64,000 nucleotides of DNA, from assembly GCF_003254115.1 (NCBI RefSeq), contig NZ_QKZV01000007.1, forward strand, positions 124,001 to 188,000. The letters are read 5' to 3'. Positions 55,715 to 64,000 of the stretch are shown piece by piece (position 1 is the first letter of the stretch; the number at the start of each line of letters is the position of its first letter). The stretch is from Hydrotalea sandarakina (GTDB taxonomy: Bacteria > Bacteroidota > Bacteroidia > Chitinophagales > Chitinophagaceae). A model generated the notes under the pieces. That model did not search any database. It was given only the letters and a program-made list of their open reading frames with translations, and was not told the origin of the DNA. Position numbers and translations under genes: made by a program.

Positions 55715-56749
55715 ATGGAAAATTCTTTTTATATCTCTAAATTCAATCGCATGTTACTTGCTATTGCAGGCATCATTTTGTTGGTAGTAGTAAAAGTTCC
55801 GATGTGGCGTATTGATTTATCAGCACCACAGTATCCTGAAGGGTTAAGTATGTTTATTTATCCAAGCCATTTGGGGGGTAATATTGATATTGTTAATGGG
55901 TTGAATCATTACATTGGGATGAAGCATTTACGAACAGAAGATTTTTTTGAGTTTTCTATTCTTCCTGGTATTATTATTGGTTTTGCAATATTGTTTTTTT
56001 TAACAGCATTTTTCGGAAAAAAATGGATGAGTTATATATTGTTTTTATTGTTTATTTTATTTGGTATTATTGCTATGGTTGATTTTTGGCGTTGGGAATA
56101 TAATTATGGTCATAACCTAAATCCGGAAGCACCTATTATTGTTCCGGGAATGGCATATCAACCTCCACTAATTGGATTTAAACAACTTCTAAATTTTGGA
56201 GCTTATTCAGTGCCAGCATTAGGTGGATGGTTGTTTATTATCGTTGGTTGTTTGTTATTGTTCGTTAATTTTAAAGAATGGAAAATTTCAAAAAAAGTTA
56301 ACAAGTTTGATCAAAAACATGCTACTTTAATAATAATTACTATTGTATTCATCTTTTCATCTTGTAACACAAGTCCAACATCGCTATTAATTGGTAAAGA
56401 TAAATGTAGTTATTGTAAAATGCCCTATAGCGATAATCGTTTTGGTGCAGAATTAATTACCCGAAAAGGTAAAATTTACAAGTTTGATGATATACATTGT
56501 ATTGTAGCTTTTATACATGATAAGGCCAATGAAACCCAAAATGCCAAATTATATTTTGTAAACTTTGATGATGACCACAACTTAATTCCTTTAGAAAAAG
56601 TACTGTTAATAAAAAGTAACCAACTTCATAGTCCAATGAATGGAGATGTGGCTGCATTTAATACTTCAGTTGAGGCAAAGCAGGCTATAGAAAAATATGC
56701 TGCTTCAATTGTAGATTGGCATGAATTGGTTTCAACAACATACCCTTAA
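55715..56749 (+). CDS. Fusion of a Nos-cluster membrane protein with NosL
   Basis: This is a 344-residue protein in two parts. Residues 1-190 contain about four membrane helices (12-30, 82-100, 104-122 and 160-185) of the type of membrane protein found beside clade II nosZ. Residues 203-344 match NosL, the copper chaperone for NosZ: KDKCSYCKM (C231, C234, M236) and DDIHCIVAF (H261, C262). Between them, residues 203-217 read like a lipoprotein signal ending in the lipobox FSSC (C217), just as in a free NosL. There is no internal ATG, and the frame is continuous. It may stay fused, or signal peptidase II may release the NosL part. Confidence 0.85.
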   Translation: MENSFYISKFNRMLLAIAGIILLVVVKVPMWRIDLSAPQYPEGLSMFIYPSHLGGNIDIVNGLNHYIGMKHLRTEDFFEFSILPGIIIGFAILFFLTAFFGKKWMSYILFLLFILFGIIAMVDFWRWEYNYGHNLNPEAPIIVPGMAYQPPLIGFKQLLNFGAYSVPALGGWLFIIVGCLLLFVNFKEWKISKKVNKFDQKHATLIIITIVFIFSSCNTSPTSLLIGKDKCSYCKMPYSDNRFGAELITRKGKIYKFDDIHCIVAFIHDKANETQNAKLYFVNFDDDHNLIPLEKVLLIKSNQLHSPMNGDVAAFNTSVEAKQAIEKYAASIVDWHELVSTTYP

Positions 56750-56794
56750 TGCGGTTAATGCTTGTCTATTATTTCTTTCTTCAATCTTCATAAA

Positions 56795-58042
56795 ATGAAG
56801 TTTAATCGTTGGATAGCAATTTTATTTATGTTGGCCGGTACTTATACTAACTGTGTAAATGCTGCATCATTGCTTGTGGGCAAATCACAACAATACAAAT
56901 TAATTCAACAAGCTATTAATGCTGCAAAAGCAGGTGATACTATTTTGGTATCACCAGGAGTGTACAAAGAGCAAACAATTGTCATTAATAAAACCATTTT
57001 TTTAATTGGTATACAGTATCCGATTATTGATGGCGAACATACCTATCAAATAATCTCTATTAAGGCAAACAATGTGTTGGTAAAAGGTTTTAAGTTGATG
57101 CATTCCGGAACTTCAAGCTTAATTGATATTGCCGGAATAAAAGTTTATGATGCAAAAAATGTAGTAATTGAAGATAATTTTTTAGAAGACACTTTTTTTG
57201 GCATTTTTTTGCAAGGTGCTACAAATTGCACTATTAAAAATAATAACCTGAAGGCCTATGCAAAAACCGATCAGCAAAGTGCTAATGGCATTCATTGTTG
57301 GAAATGCGATAGTTTATACATTATAGGAAATACTGTAACCGGTCATAGAGATGGAATATATTTTGAGTTTGTAACCCATTCATTAATATGGCGTAACCGT
57401 TCATTTAAAAATTCGCGTTATGGGCTGCATTTTATGTTTTCGCATAATGACGCCTATATTGCTAATATTTTCCAAAAAAACAGTGCAGGCGTTTCCGTAA
57501 TGTTTACACATGGAGTTAAAATGTTTAATAATGTTTTTGAAGATAATTGGGGCGATGGCTGTTACGGAATTTTTTTGAAAGAAATTACGGATAGTCATAT
57601 ATCCGGCAACACTTTTTTAAGGAATACCACCGGTATTTTTTTTGAAGGAGCTACCCGTATAGTGGTTGAAAAAAACACATTTATTAAGAATGGATGGGCA
57701 GCTAAAATCCAGGCGAATAGTATTCAAAATACAATATCCAATAATAATTTTTTAGCAAACAGTTTTGATATTGCTACCAATGGCTCATTGGTTGAAAATA
57801 CCTTTAATAAAAATTATTGGGATAAATATGAAGGCTATGATTTGAATAAAGATGGTTTTGGCGATGTGCCTTATCATCCGGTAAGTATGTTTTCAATGAT
57901 CGTTGCCGAAAATCCTACTACTATGATTTTGTTTAGAAGTTTTATGGCAACCTTATTTGATAAAACAGAAAAAATTTTACCCAGTCTTACACCTGAAAAT
58001 TTAGTAGATAAACTACCATATATGAAACCTTTACGATTATGA
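56795..58042 (+). CDS. nosD: NosD, periplasmic copper-insertion protein
   Basis: This 415-residue protein has a signal peptide (FNRWIAILFMLAGTYTN, ending near VNAAS) and a right-handed parallel beta-helix of CASH/NosD repeats (for example IEDNFLEDTFFGIFLQGATN, NCTIKNNNL, HISGNTFLRNTTGIFFEG). NosD works with NosF and NosY to mature the CuZ site of NosZ. I chose the ATG at 56795 because it gives the signal peptide. An upstream TTG would add 11 residues before it. The stop overlaps the nosF start by four bases (ATGA), so translation is coupled. Confidence 0.93.
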   Translation: MKFNRWIAILFMLAGTYTNCVNAASLLVGKSQQYKLIQQAINAAKAGDTILVSPGVYKEQTIVINKTIFLIGIQYPIIDGEHTYQIISIKANNVLVKGFKLMHSGTSSLIDIAGIKVYDAKNVVIEDNFLEDTFFGIFLQGATNCTIKNNNLKAYAKTDQQSANGIHCWKCDSLYIIGNTVTGHRDGIYFEFVTHSLIWRNRSFKNSRYGLHFMFSHNDAYIANIFQKNSAGVSVMFTHGVKMFNNVFEDNWGDGCYGIFLKEITDSHISGNTFLRNTTGIFFEGATRIVVEKNTFIKNGWAAKIQANSIQNTISNNNFLANSFDIATNGSLVENTFNKNYWDKYEGYDLNKDGFGDVPYHPVSMFSMIVAENPTTMILFRSFMATLFDKTEKILPSLTPENLVDKLPYMKPLRL

Positions 58043-58752
58043 TTATTGCAACAAATGTTACCAAAAAATTCGGCCGTTTAACTGTTTTAAATAATGTTTC
58101 AGTAAACTGCAATAAAGGAGAATGTATTGCTTTAATAGGCCCCAATGGTAGTGGCAAAACTACACTTGTAAAAAGTATTTTAGGTATGGTAGTACCCGAT
58201 AGTGGATTCATAACTTTTAATGGTCAAAATATTTTACATAATTGGGCTTATCGTGAACATATTGGATATATGCCTCAAATTGGGCGTTATCCGGAAAATA
58301 TGACAATTGGCCATGTAATTGCTATGATGAAAGATATAAGAAAATCCAATCATAATGGGCCATTAGATGAAGAATTAATCGAACAATTTGATATACCTAA
58401 TATGCTCAACAAGCGAATGCGAACTCTTTCAGGAGGTACTACTCAACGCGTAAGTGCAGCATTGGCTTTTTTATTTAATCCTGATGTTTTGATTTTGGAT
58501 GAGCCCACTGCAGGACTTGATCCTGTTGCTTCCGAATTATTAAAAGAAAAAATTATAAAGGAAAAACAAAAAGGGAAACTTATTTTAATAACCTCTCACA
58601 TTTTAAGTGAGTTGGATGATTTGGTTACACAGGTTATTTATATGCAAGATGGAAACTTACTGTTTCATAAATCACTAGAGCATTTACAAAATGATACCGG
58701 CGAAAAAAAATTATCTCGTGTAATTGCTTCGGTTATGCGGAACCAATCATGA
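58039..58752 (+). CDS. nosF: NosF, ABC transporter ATPase for NosZ maturation
   Basis: This 237-residue ABC ATPase has Walker A GPNGSGKTT, Q-loop in GYMPQIGRYP, signature LSGGTTQRV, Walker B VLILDEPTAGLDP and switch histidine in ITSHILSEL. It pairs with NosY and NosD. Linked translation with nosD and a 16-base spacer to nosY support an operon. Confidence 0.94.
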   Translation: MIIATNVTKKFGRLTVLNNVSVNCNKGECIALIGPNGSGKTTLVKSILGMVVPDSGFITFNGQNILHNWAYREHIGYMPQIGRYPENMTIGHVIAMMKDIRKSNHNGPLDEELIEQFDIPNMLNKRMRTLSGGTTQRVSAALAFLFNPDVLILDEPTAGLDPVASELLKEKIIKEKQKGKLILITSHILSELDDLVTQVIYMQDGNLLFHKSLEHLQNDTGEKKLSRVIASVMRNQS

Positions 58753-58768
58753 AAATTAAAAATGTAAC

Positions 58769-59536
58769 ATGATAAAGATTATTAAATATGTAATGGCAGA
58801 TATTCTTCGCAATAAAATTATAATTGCTTACACAATTTTTTTATTGGTAATAGGAATGAGTGTGTTTAATTTAGAAGATAATACTACAAAAGGCTTATTG
58901 AGCTTACTTAATATTGTACTAATCGTTGTACCGTTAGTGTGTATTATTTTTTCAACTATTTATGTATATAACAGTGCAGAATTTGTAGAACTATTGGTTA
59001 GTCAGCCTTTACAACGGAAGCATATTTGGCTAAGTTTATTTTGTGGTATTGCTTTGGCTTTAGTGTTAGCATTTTTTATTGGAATAGGATTACCTGTTTT
59101 ATTATATTCCTTTTCAGCTACTGGAATAATACTAGTTGCTGTTGGTTTAATGCTTACTGTTATTTTTGTTGCTATTGCTATGCTGGCAGCGGTAAAAACC
59201 CGAGATAAAGCTAAAGGTATTGGTATTGCAGTTTTATTATGGTTGTATTTTTCATTATTATTCGATGGGTTGATTTTGTTTATTTTATTTCAATTTTCTG
59301 ATTATCCATTAGAAAATTTCATGTTGTTTTTAAGTACATTAAATCCTGTAGATATTGGTAGAATATTTATTCTTTTGAAAATGGATGTTTCTGCATTAAT
59401 GGGCTATACTGGTGCTATTTTCCAGAACTTTTTTGGGACTTTACCCGGAATGATTACGGCAACAATAGTGATGCTTCTGTGGATGGTGTTGCCACTTTAT
59501 TTTTCCTTACGCATCTTTAATAGAAAAGATTTGTAA
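58769..59536 (+). CDS. nosY: NosY, ABC transporter permease for NosZ maturation
   Basis: This is a 255-residue membrane protein with six helices (about 15-33, 42-65, 90-115, 120-140, 150-175 and 225-250). It has the ABC-2 permease layout with GRIFILLKMDVSALMGYTGA and a final DPLF-like C-terminal region. It completes the NosDFY complex. It lies 16 bases after nosF. Confidence 0.92.
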   Translation: MIKIIKYVMADILRNKIIIAYTIFLLVIGMSVFNLEDNTTKGLLSLLNIVLIVVPLVCIIFSTIYVYNSAEFVELLVSQPLQRKHIWLSLFCGIALALVLAFFIGIGLPVLLYSFSATGIILVAVGLMLTVIFVAIAMLAAVKTRDKAKGIGIAVLLWLYFSLLFDGLILFILFQFSDYPLENFMLFLSTLNPVDIGRIFILLKMDVSALMGYTGAIFQNFFGTLPGMITATIVMLLWMVLPLYFSLRIFNRKDL

Positions 59537-59549
59537 ATTTTATTTTGCT

Positions 59550-59945
59550 GTGAAAAAAGACATTGAAAATAGGAGTGATATTGAACTATTGGTGAATACC
59601 TTTTATGCGGAAGTTAAAAAAGATATGCTGTTGCAAACCTATTTTCAACATCTTTCTGAATTACAATGGCAAAAACATTTAGAACGGATGTACTTGTTTT
59701 GGGAAAATGCCCTATTTCATTCAGGAGGATACTTTGGAAATCCTTTGAAAACACACAGGAAGATTGATTCAAAAAATAAAATTTTACACAAGCATTTTAA
59801 ACGATGGTTACAACTCTTTTTTAGAGTTACCGATAATTATTTTGTAGGTGAGGTTGCAAATGCTGCCAAACAACGTGCTTACAATATTGCTGTTGTAATA
59901 GAATTAAAATTGAAAGACGAAAATTTAAGTTTGGGCTCCAAATAG
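59550..59945 (+). CDS. Group III truncated hemoglobin
   Basis: This 131-residue small globin has the 2/2 fold typical of group III. Proximal-region residues lie in LPLKTHRKID-like segment NPLKTHRKID and in HKHFKRWLQLFFRV, and the N-terminal E-helix region is LQWQKHLERMYLFWENALF. Group III globins bind nitric oxide or oxygen. It sits last in the nos operon, 13 bases after nosY, so a nitric-oxide protective role is likely. Start codon is GTG. A bidirectional terminator follows. Confidence 0.88.
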   Translation: MKKDIENRSDIELLVNTFYAEVKKDMLLQTYFQHLSELQWQKHLERMYLFWENALFHSGGYFGNPLKTHRKIDSKNKILHKHFKRWLQLFFRVTDNYFVGEVANAAKQRAYNIAVVIELKLKDENLSLGSK

Positions 59946-59966
59946 TAAAAATATTGATTTAACAAT

Positions 59967-59998
59967 GCAAAAGCCTCATTTTTTTATGAGGCTTTTGC
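59967..59998. terminator. Bidirectional terminator after the nos operon
   Basis: GCAAAAGCCTCAT (59967-59979), T6 loop and ATGAGGCTTTTGC (59986-59998) form a perfect 13-bp stem with A and T tracts inside it. It can serve both the nos operon and the convergent guaB. Confidence 0.85.
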
Positions 59999-60015
59999 TG
60001 AATAGTATTGTTGCG

Positions 60016-60035
60016 GTACAAGTGTGCGACGCAAC
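60016..60035. repeat. 20-bp interspersed repeat, copy 2 (between the nos operon and guaB)
   Basis: GTACAAGTGTGCGACGCAAC is identical to 11001-11020. Here it is preceded by GTTGCG (60010-60015), which pairs with CGCAAC at its end and makes a clear stem-loop. Both copies lie in gaps and would be transcribed. Confidence 0.7.
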
Positions 60036-60075
60036 AGAAGCATAATAGGGGTACCGTTAGCCGGTTACCAAAATA

Positions 60076-61572
60076 TTATTTTCGGCTATAGTTGGGGGCT
60101 TCTTTAGTAATATCAATATCGTGGGCATGGCTTTCTTTCATGCCTGCATTGGTAATTTTTATAAAGGTTGCATTTTGTAATGCTTTAATGTTGGCAGCGC
60201 CACAGTAACCCATACCTGCCCGTAAACCTCCAACAAATTGATACACTACTTCGCTTAAATATCCTTTGTAGGCCACTCTTCCTTCAATACCTTCAGGAAC
60301 AAATTTTTTAATATCATCTTCTACATCCTGAAAATAACGGTCGCCACTGCCTTGACTCATAGCACCTAAACTGCCCATTCCACGGTATTCTTTAAATTTA
60401 CGTCCTTCATAAATAATGGTATCGCCGGGGCTTTCTTCAACACCTGCAAATACACTACCCATCATAACGGTATTGGCACCTGCGGCTAAAGCTTTTACCA
60501 TATCGCCCGTATAACGAATACCGCCATCGGCTATGCACGGTATGCCCTTTGCTTTTAATGCCTGGCTAACTTCCATTATAGCAGTTAATTGCGGAACACC
60601 TGCGCCTGCTACAATACGAGTAGTACAAATTGAGCCGGGCCCTATACCCACTTTTACACAATTGGCACCGGCTTCGGCCAAAGCTTTTGCACCGGCTGCG
60701 GTACCAATGTTTCCGGCAATAATTTGTAGGTTTTTAAAATTCTTGCGTAATGTTTTTAATGCATCTATCACACCTTTACTATGCCCATGCGCACTATCTA
60801 ATGTTACTACGTCAACGCCTACCTGTATTAAAGCATCGGCACGATCTAATAAATCTTTTGTAATGCCTAATGCAGCACCAACTAATAAACGGCCATAGCC
60901 ATCTTTAACTGCATTGGGATTGTTCGTTAATTGTAAAATATCGCGATAAGTAATAAGGCCAACTAATTTGCCTTGCTTGTTTACAACAGGTAGCTTTTCA
61001 ATTTTATAATTTCTTAAAATGCTGGCAGCTTTTTTTAAATCTGTTCCTTCGGGTGCGGTAATTAAATTTTCTTTGGTCATTACCTCGGCCACCTTCTTGT
61101 TCTTGTTGTTTTCAAAACGAAGGTCGCGATTGGTTAATATGCCTACCAGTTTTTGTTGGTCGTTTACAATAGGTATGCCGCCAATTTTGTTTTCCTTCAT
61201 TAGCTTTAAGGCATCACCAATGGTGGCATCAACTAACAAGGTAACGGGGTCGATAATCATTCCGCTTTCACTTCGCTTCACTTTACGAACCTGTTCAGCT
61301 TGTTTTTCAATGCTCATGTTTTTATGTAAAATTCCTAAACCGCCTTCTCGGGCCAGTGCAATAGCCAAATTGGCTTCGGTAACTGTATCCATAGCCGCAG
61401 ACAGCATGGGTACATTCAATTTTATTTCTTTGGTTAAGTAACTGGATATATCTACTTCGCGGGGTAAAACCTGACTGTATGCAGGCATTAATAATACGTC
61501 ATCAAACGTAAGCCCTTCTCCAAAAAGGCGCGATGTGGGGGTGGTTTTGCCGGAATTTTTTTGTGTTGCCAT
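60076..61572 (-). CDS. guaB: Inosine-5'-monophosphate dehydrogenase
   Basis: This 498-residue NAD-dependent enzyme converts IMP to XMP in guanine-nucleotide synthesis. The N-terminus [20 protein letters not shown], two CBS domains (about residues 100-220), active-site cysteine loop [18 protein letters not shown] and the flap [14 protein letters not shown] are intact. I chose the ATG at 61572. A perfect -7 element ends 4 bases upstream, so the mRNA would be leaderless or nearly so. The next in-frame ATG lies inside the conserved region. Confidence 0.96.
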   Translation of the reverse strand: MATQKNSGKTTPTSRLFGEGLTFDDVLLMPAYSQVLPREVDISSYLTKEIKLNVPMLSAAMDTVTEANLAIALAREGGLGILHKNMSIEKQAEQVRKVKRSESGMIIDPVTLLVDATIGDALKLMKENKIGGIPIVNDQQKLVGILTNRDLRFENNKNKKVAEVMTKENLITAPEGTDLKKAASILRNYKIEKLPVVNKQGKLVGLITYRDILQLTNNPNAVKDGYGRLLVGAALGITKDLLDRADALIQVGVDVVTLDSAHGHSKGVIDALKTLRKNFKNLQIIAGNIGTAAGAKALAEAGANCVKVGIGPGSICTTRIVAGAGVPQLTAIMEVSQALKAKGIPCIADGGIRYTGDMVKALAAGANTVMMGSVFAGVEESPGDTIIYEGRKFKEYRGMGSLGAMSQGSGDRYFQDVEDDIKKFVPEGIEGRVAYKGYLSEVVYQFVGGLRAGMGYCGAANIKALQNATFIKITNAGMKESHAHDIDITKEAPNYSRK

Positions 61573-61575
61573 GTG

Positions 61576-61583
61576 CAAAGATA
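61576..61583 (-). promoter_or_regulatory. -7 element of guaB
   Basis: TATCTTTG on the minus strand fits TAnnTTTG exactly, with TTG elements 16 and 21 bases upstream at the usual -33 range. It lies 4 bases before the ATG, so a leaderless transcript is predicted. Confidence 0.6.
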
Positions 61584-61632
61584 GGGCACTAAAACATTAC
61601 AATACAAATTTGTGTATTTTACCCATATTGTT

Positions 61633-62730
61633 TTAGTTCAACCGATACATTTTTCCGGGTAAGGCCGTTATTACATTTTGTAATTCTAAATTTAAGATAG
61701 CTGCTGCTACATTGCTGCTACTTAAACCGCTTTGTAAATAGAGGGCGTCAATAGGTAGGGTTTCCTGTTGTTGCAATATTTGTACAAGTATTTTTTCATC
61801 TTCTGTTAAGTCAATAAATAAACTGCGTTGGGCAGGTGCTTTTACGGGTTTCTGCAACCATCCCAACTCTTCTAACAATTGTTGGGTATTTGTAAAAACA
61901 ATGGCCTTGTTTTGTTGAATTAATTTTAAGCAGCCACTACTTTTTGCATCGGTTAATCTGCCGGGTACAGCAAATAAATCGCGATTATAGTTAATGGCTA
62001 ATTCTGCGGTAATCATGCTGCCGCCTTTGGTAGCTGTTTCAATAACAATGGTAGCATCACTCATGCCGGCTACTATGCGGTTGCGTTTGGGGAAATTGTG
62101 TTTTTCCGGACTTATATTATGTCCAAATTCAGTTAACAAACCGCCATTTAACAGCATTTCTTTGGCTAATTGTTTGTGTTGTGGCGGATATAATGTACTT
62201 AAGCCATGTGCTAACACACCAACGGTAGGCAATTGCTGTTTAATGGCTGCTTTATGTGCAATACTATCAATGCCAAAGGCTAACCCACTTATTACAAGAA
62301 CATTGTAAGGAACCAACGCTTCAATAATTTGTTCGGTAATTTGTTTGCCGTAATCGGTATGTAAACGAGTACCAATAATACTAAGGGTTTTGCTATTGTT
62401 TAATGCGGCATTACCTCGATAGTATAATACGGTTGGGGCATCGTAACAATGCAATAAGCGTTGTGGGTATTGCGGATTGTTAGTAGTGAGTATTTGAATT
62501 TGGTGCTTTTCACAAAATTCAATTTCTGTTAATGCTGCATCAAAATCTTGAAACGATTTAATGGCCTTGGCTCGCACTTCTCCAATGCCTTCAATAAATG
62601 ATAATTCTTTTTTGCCGGCTTTAAAAACTGCTTGGGCTGAATGAAAATGTTCTAATAAAAATTTTGCTTGAACAGGGCCTATACCCGGCACCTGGGTTAA
62701 GGCAATATCATAAAGCAGGGAATCTTCCAT
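61633..62730 (-). CDS. dprA: DNA-processing protein DprA
   Basis: This 365-residue protein protects incoming single-stranded DNA and loads RecA during natural transformation. It has an N-terminal HhH-like region (ALTQVPGIGPVQAKFLL), the Rossmann core (VISGLAFGIDSIAHKAA, PKRNRIVAGMSDATIVIE, GGSMITAELAINYNR, AVPGRL) and a C-terminal winged helix. I chose the ATG at 62730 over an in-frame TTG at 62757 that adds nine residues. It is near the ComEA-like gene only in the broad sense (same window). Confidence 0.93.
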   Translation of the reverse strand: MEDSLLYDIALTQVPGIGPVQAKFLLEHFHSAQAVFKAGKKELSFIEGIGEVRAKAIKSFQDFDAALTEIEFCEKHQIQILTTNNPQYPQRLLHCYDAPTVLYYRGNAALNNSKTLSIIGTRLHTDYGKQITEQIIEALVPYNVLVISGLAFGIDSIAHKAAIKQQLPTVGVLAHGLSTLYPPQHKQLAKEMLLNGGLLTEFGHNISPEKHNFPKRNRIVAGMSDATIVIETATKGGSMITAELAINYNRDLFAVPGRLTDAKSSGCLKLIQQNKAIVFTNTQQLLEELGWLQKPVKAPAQRSLFIDLTEDEKILVQILQQQETLPIDALYLQSGLSSSNVAAAILNLELQNVITALPGKMYRLN

Positions 62731-62752
62731 AGGTTCGTACAAAGGTTTTAAA

Positions 62753-62782
62753 GTCAATATATGTAATTTTTATATTATTGAC
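62753..62782. other. Inverted repeat between dprA and the OmpA-like gene
   Basis: GTCAATA (62753-62759) and TATTGAC (62776-62782) form a perfect 7-bp inverted repeat spaced by 16 bases, about two helical turns centre to centre. It is in the upstream region of dprA. It may be an operator, or chance in A/T-rich sequence. Confidence 0.25.
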
Positions 62783-62783
62783 A

Positions 62784-63998
62784 TTAAAATTCCGTAATTA
62801 CCAACACTGTTCTTCTATTTTTAATACGTCCGGCTTCGGTATTATTGTCTGCAATGGGGTTTGCCGGTCCGTAACCTTTATAACTTAATCTTTTATAATC
62901 AATGCCGTTTAAAGCTAAATAATTGGCAACAGCCCTTGCACGTTTTGTAGATAATTGAATATTTTCAACTTCACTTCCTGTATTATCGGTATAACCTTGC
63001 ACTTCGATTTTAACAGTAGGATTTTCAGTCATAAATTCAATTACTTTCTTTAACTCAATGGTATCTTGCGGCAATAAATCGTATGAATTAATATTGAATT
63101 GAATGTTTTTAAAAGTAAATGATGCTTTACTGCCGATGGGTGTTAAATAAATATTTTTTTGATAGGTACTATCGGCATGGTGTTGTTGTAAATTAAATAA
63201 TTCACTGTATGGTAAATAACCTTTTCTGTTAATAACGAAGGTGTAGTTGGTACCTACCGGTAGGGGAACAAAATATTTACCTATTTCATCTACCTTAATT
63301 TGCATCGTTGGCTTACCGGTTTGGTTGTTAATTAATTCAATGGCACAGGGTACACCTTTTTGGGTATTTGCATCGAGTACTGTGCCTCGTACAAACAAAG
63401 TTTTTAAAGGTTGAATGTGGGGTGGGATAATAAAAGAATAAAGATCTAATCCACCACGGCTGTCACTTCTATCGCTGGCAAAATAGCCGGTTGTTCCCAA
63501 AGAGTTGATTGTAATGCTTCCTTCATTTTCTATGGTGTTGATGGGGTAGCCTACATTTTCAGGTTGACTCCATTTTCCTAAACTGTCTTTACGCATCATA
63601 AACAAGTCGGTGCCGCCATATCCGGGTAATCCATCGCTGGTAAAATAAAGCGTTTGATTATCGGCATGTATGTATGGATAGGCTTCATCGCCCGGTGTAT
63701 TCACTAACGGGCCCATATTGATGGCAGGTCCCCAACGGCCATTGGATTGACGTACACAATAATACAAATCGCGGCCTCCATATCCACCCGGTCTGTTGCT
63801 ACTAAAGTATAAAATATGATTGTCGGGGCTTAAAGCAGGCGAGCTGTCCCAGTATCCTGAATTTACGTTGGGGCCCAGGTTTTCCGGCTCACTCCAACCT
63901 TCGGGTGTCCAATAAGAAATATATAAATCAAAATTGCCAAATCCATTTTTAAAATCGCCGGCAAAAATAAGCCAGTCGCCATCGGCAGAAACCGTTAT
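62784..63998 (-). CDS. PD40-CRD-OmpA protein, PorE-like (5' end outside window)
   Basis: The reading frame is open at the right edge, so the N-terminus is missing. Visible parts in order are PD40/WD40-like beta-propeller blades (for example ALSPDNHILYFSSNRPGGYG, NQTLYFTSDGLPGYGGTDLF, TTGYFASDRSDSRGGLDLY), a carboxypeptidase-regulatory-like domain (FVRGTVLDANTQKGVPCAIE) and a C-terminal OmpA peptidoglycan-binding domain (VQGYTDNTGSEVENIQLS, KNRRTVLVITEF). This is the order seen in PorE, which anchors the T9SS to peptidoglycan in Porphyromonas gingivalis. Bacteroidota have several paralogs with this order, so PorE identity is a candidate only. Confidence 0.8.
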   Translation of the reverse strand: MTVSADGDWLIFAGDFKNGFGNFDLYISYWTPEGWSEPENLGPNVNSGYWDSSPALSPDNHILYFSSNRPGGYGGRDLYYCVRQSNGRWGPAINMGPLVNTPGDEAYPYIHADNQTLYFTSDGLPGYGGTDLFMMRKDSLGKWSQPENVGYPINTIENEGSITINSLGTTGYFASDRSDSRGGLDLYSFIIPPHIQPLKTLFVRGTVLDANTQKGVPCAIELINNQTGKPTMQIKVDEIGKYFVPLPVGTNYTFVINRKGYLPYSELFNLQQHHADSTYQKNIYLTPIGSKASFTFKNIQFNINSYDLLPQDTIELKKVIEFMTENPTVKIEVQGYTDNTGSEVENIQLSTKRARAVANYLALNGIDYKRLSYKGYGPANPIADNNTEAGRIKNRRTVLVITEF

Positions 63999-64000
63999 GG

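Noticed and set aside
55715-56749. Two genes joined by a frameshift at the NosL boundary
   Set aside because: The frame is continuous, and there is no ATG or ribosome-binding-like sequence near the NosL part. A true fusion explains the data better, though re-sequencing would settle it.
1-64000. tRNA, rRNA, CRISPR, prophage or insertion sequence
   Set aside because: I looked in the intergenic gaps and saw no cloverleaf-like sequence, no repeat-spacer pattern and no transposase, integrase or phage genes.

Overview
The window looks like chromosomal DNA of a Bacteroidota bacterium, most likely a member of the Chitinophagales. It is A/T-rich, uses TAnnTTTG-type -7 promoter elements, and carries type IX secretion (T9SS) genes, gliding-type C-terminal sorting domains, TonB-dependent receptor architecture with a carboxypeptidase-D-like N-domain, and PD40/OmpA proteins. 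Almost all of it is coding. I see no tRNA, rRNA, CRISPR array, insertion sequence or prophage.

Layout. 1-7.2 kb: the 3' part of porX (T9SS response regulator with a PglZ domain), a TonB-dependent siderophore-type receptor, a small conserved protein, a PhnP-like metallo-hydrolase, a ComEA-like helix-hairpin-helix protein and an acyl-CoA dehydrogenase. 7.4-17.7 kb: a complex I operon nuoABCD-HIJKLMN with no nuoE, nuoF or nuoG, ending in a small unknown gene. 17.7-20.7 kb (minus strand): two clpP paralogs, clpX and a 47-residue protein. 21-27.4 kb: queD-folE, fabD, a GNAT acetyltransferase with a trans-sulfuration PLP enzyme, a DinB protein, fabH and ruvA. 27.4-34.7 kb: sprA, the giant T9SS translocon protein. 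34.8-41.4 kb: a FadR-type GntR regulator followed by a three-gene RND efflux operon. 41.4-50 kb (minus strand): an SDR, two tandem PKD/type-B-sorted T9SS cargo proteins, an alpha/beta hydrolase and lnt.

50.1-59.9 kb is a nitrogen-oxide module: a RIC/ScdA di-iron repair protein, a heme-copper-oxidase-like membrane protein, a Crp/Fnr regulator, and a clade-II-like nitrous oxide reductase operon (lipoprotein cytochrome c, nosZ, a membrane protein fused to NosL, nosD, nosF, nosY, truncated hemoglobin). 60-64 kb: guaB, dprA and the 3' part of a PorE-like PD40-CRD-OmpA protein.

The strongest new observation is a likely local regulon. Three promoters in the nitrogen-oxide module each carry a TGA-N6-TCA-type dyad whose centre lies 36.5 bp from the last G of a TAnnTTTG-like -7 element. 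The promoters serve ric, the oxidase-like gene and the nos operon. The Crp/Fnr gene lies among these targets. Other notable points are the in-frame membrane-NosL fusion that keeps an internal lipobox, the 11-subunit complex I, a perfect operator-like dyad over the gntR start codon, a 20-bp interspersed repeat present twice, and several very short-leader promoters.
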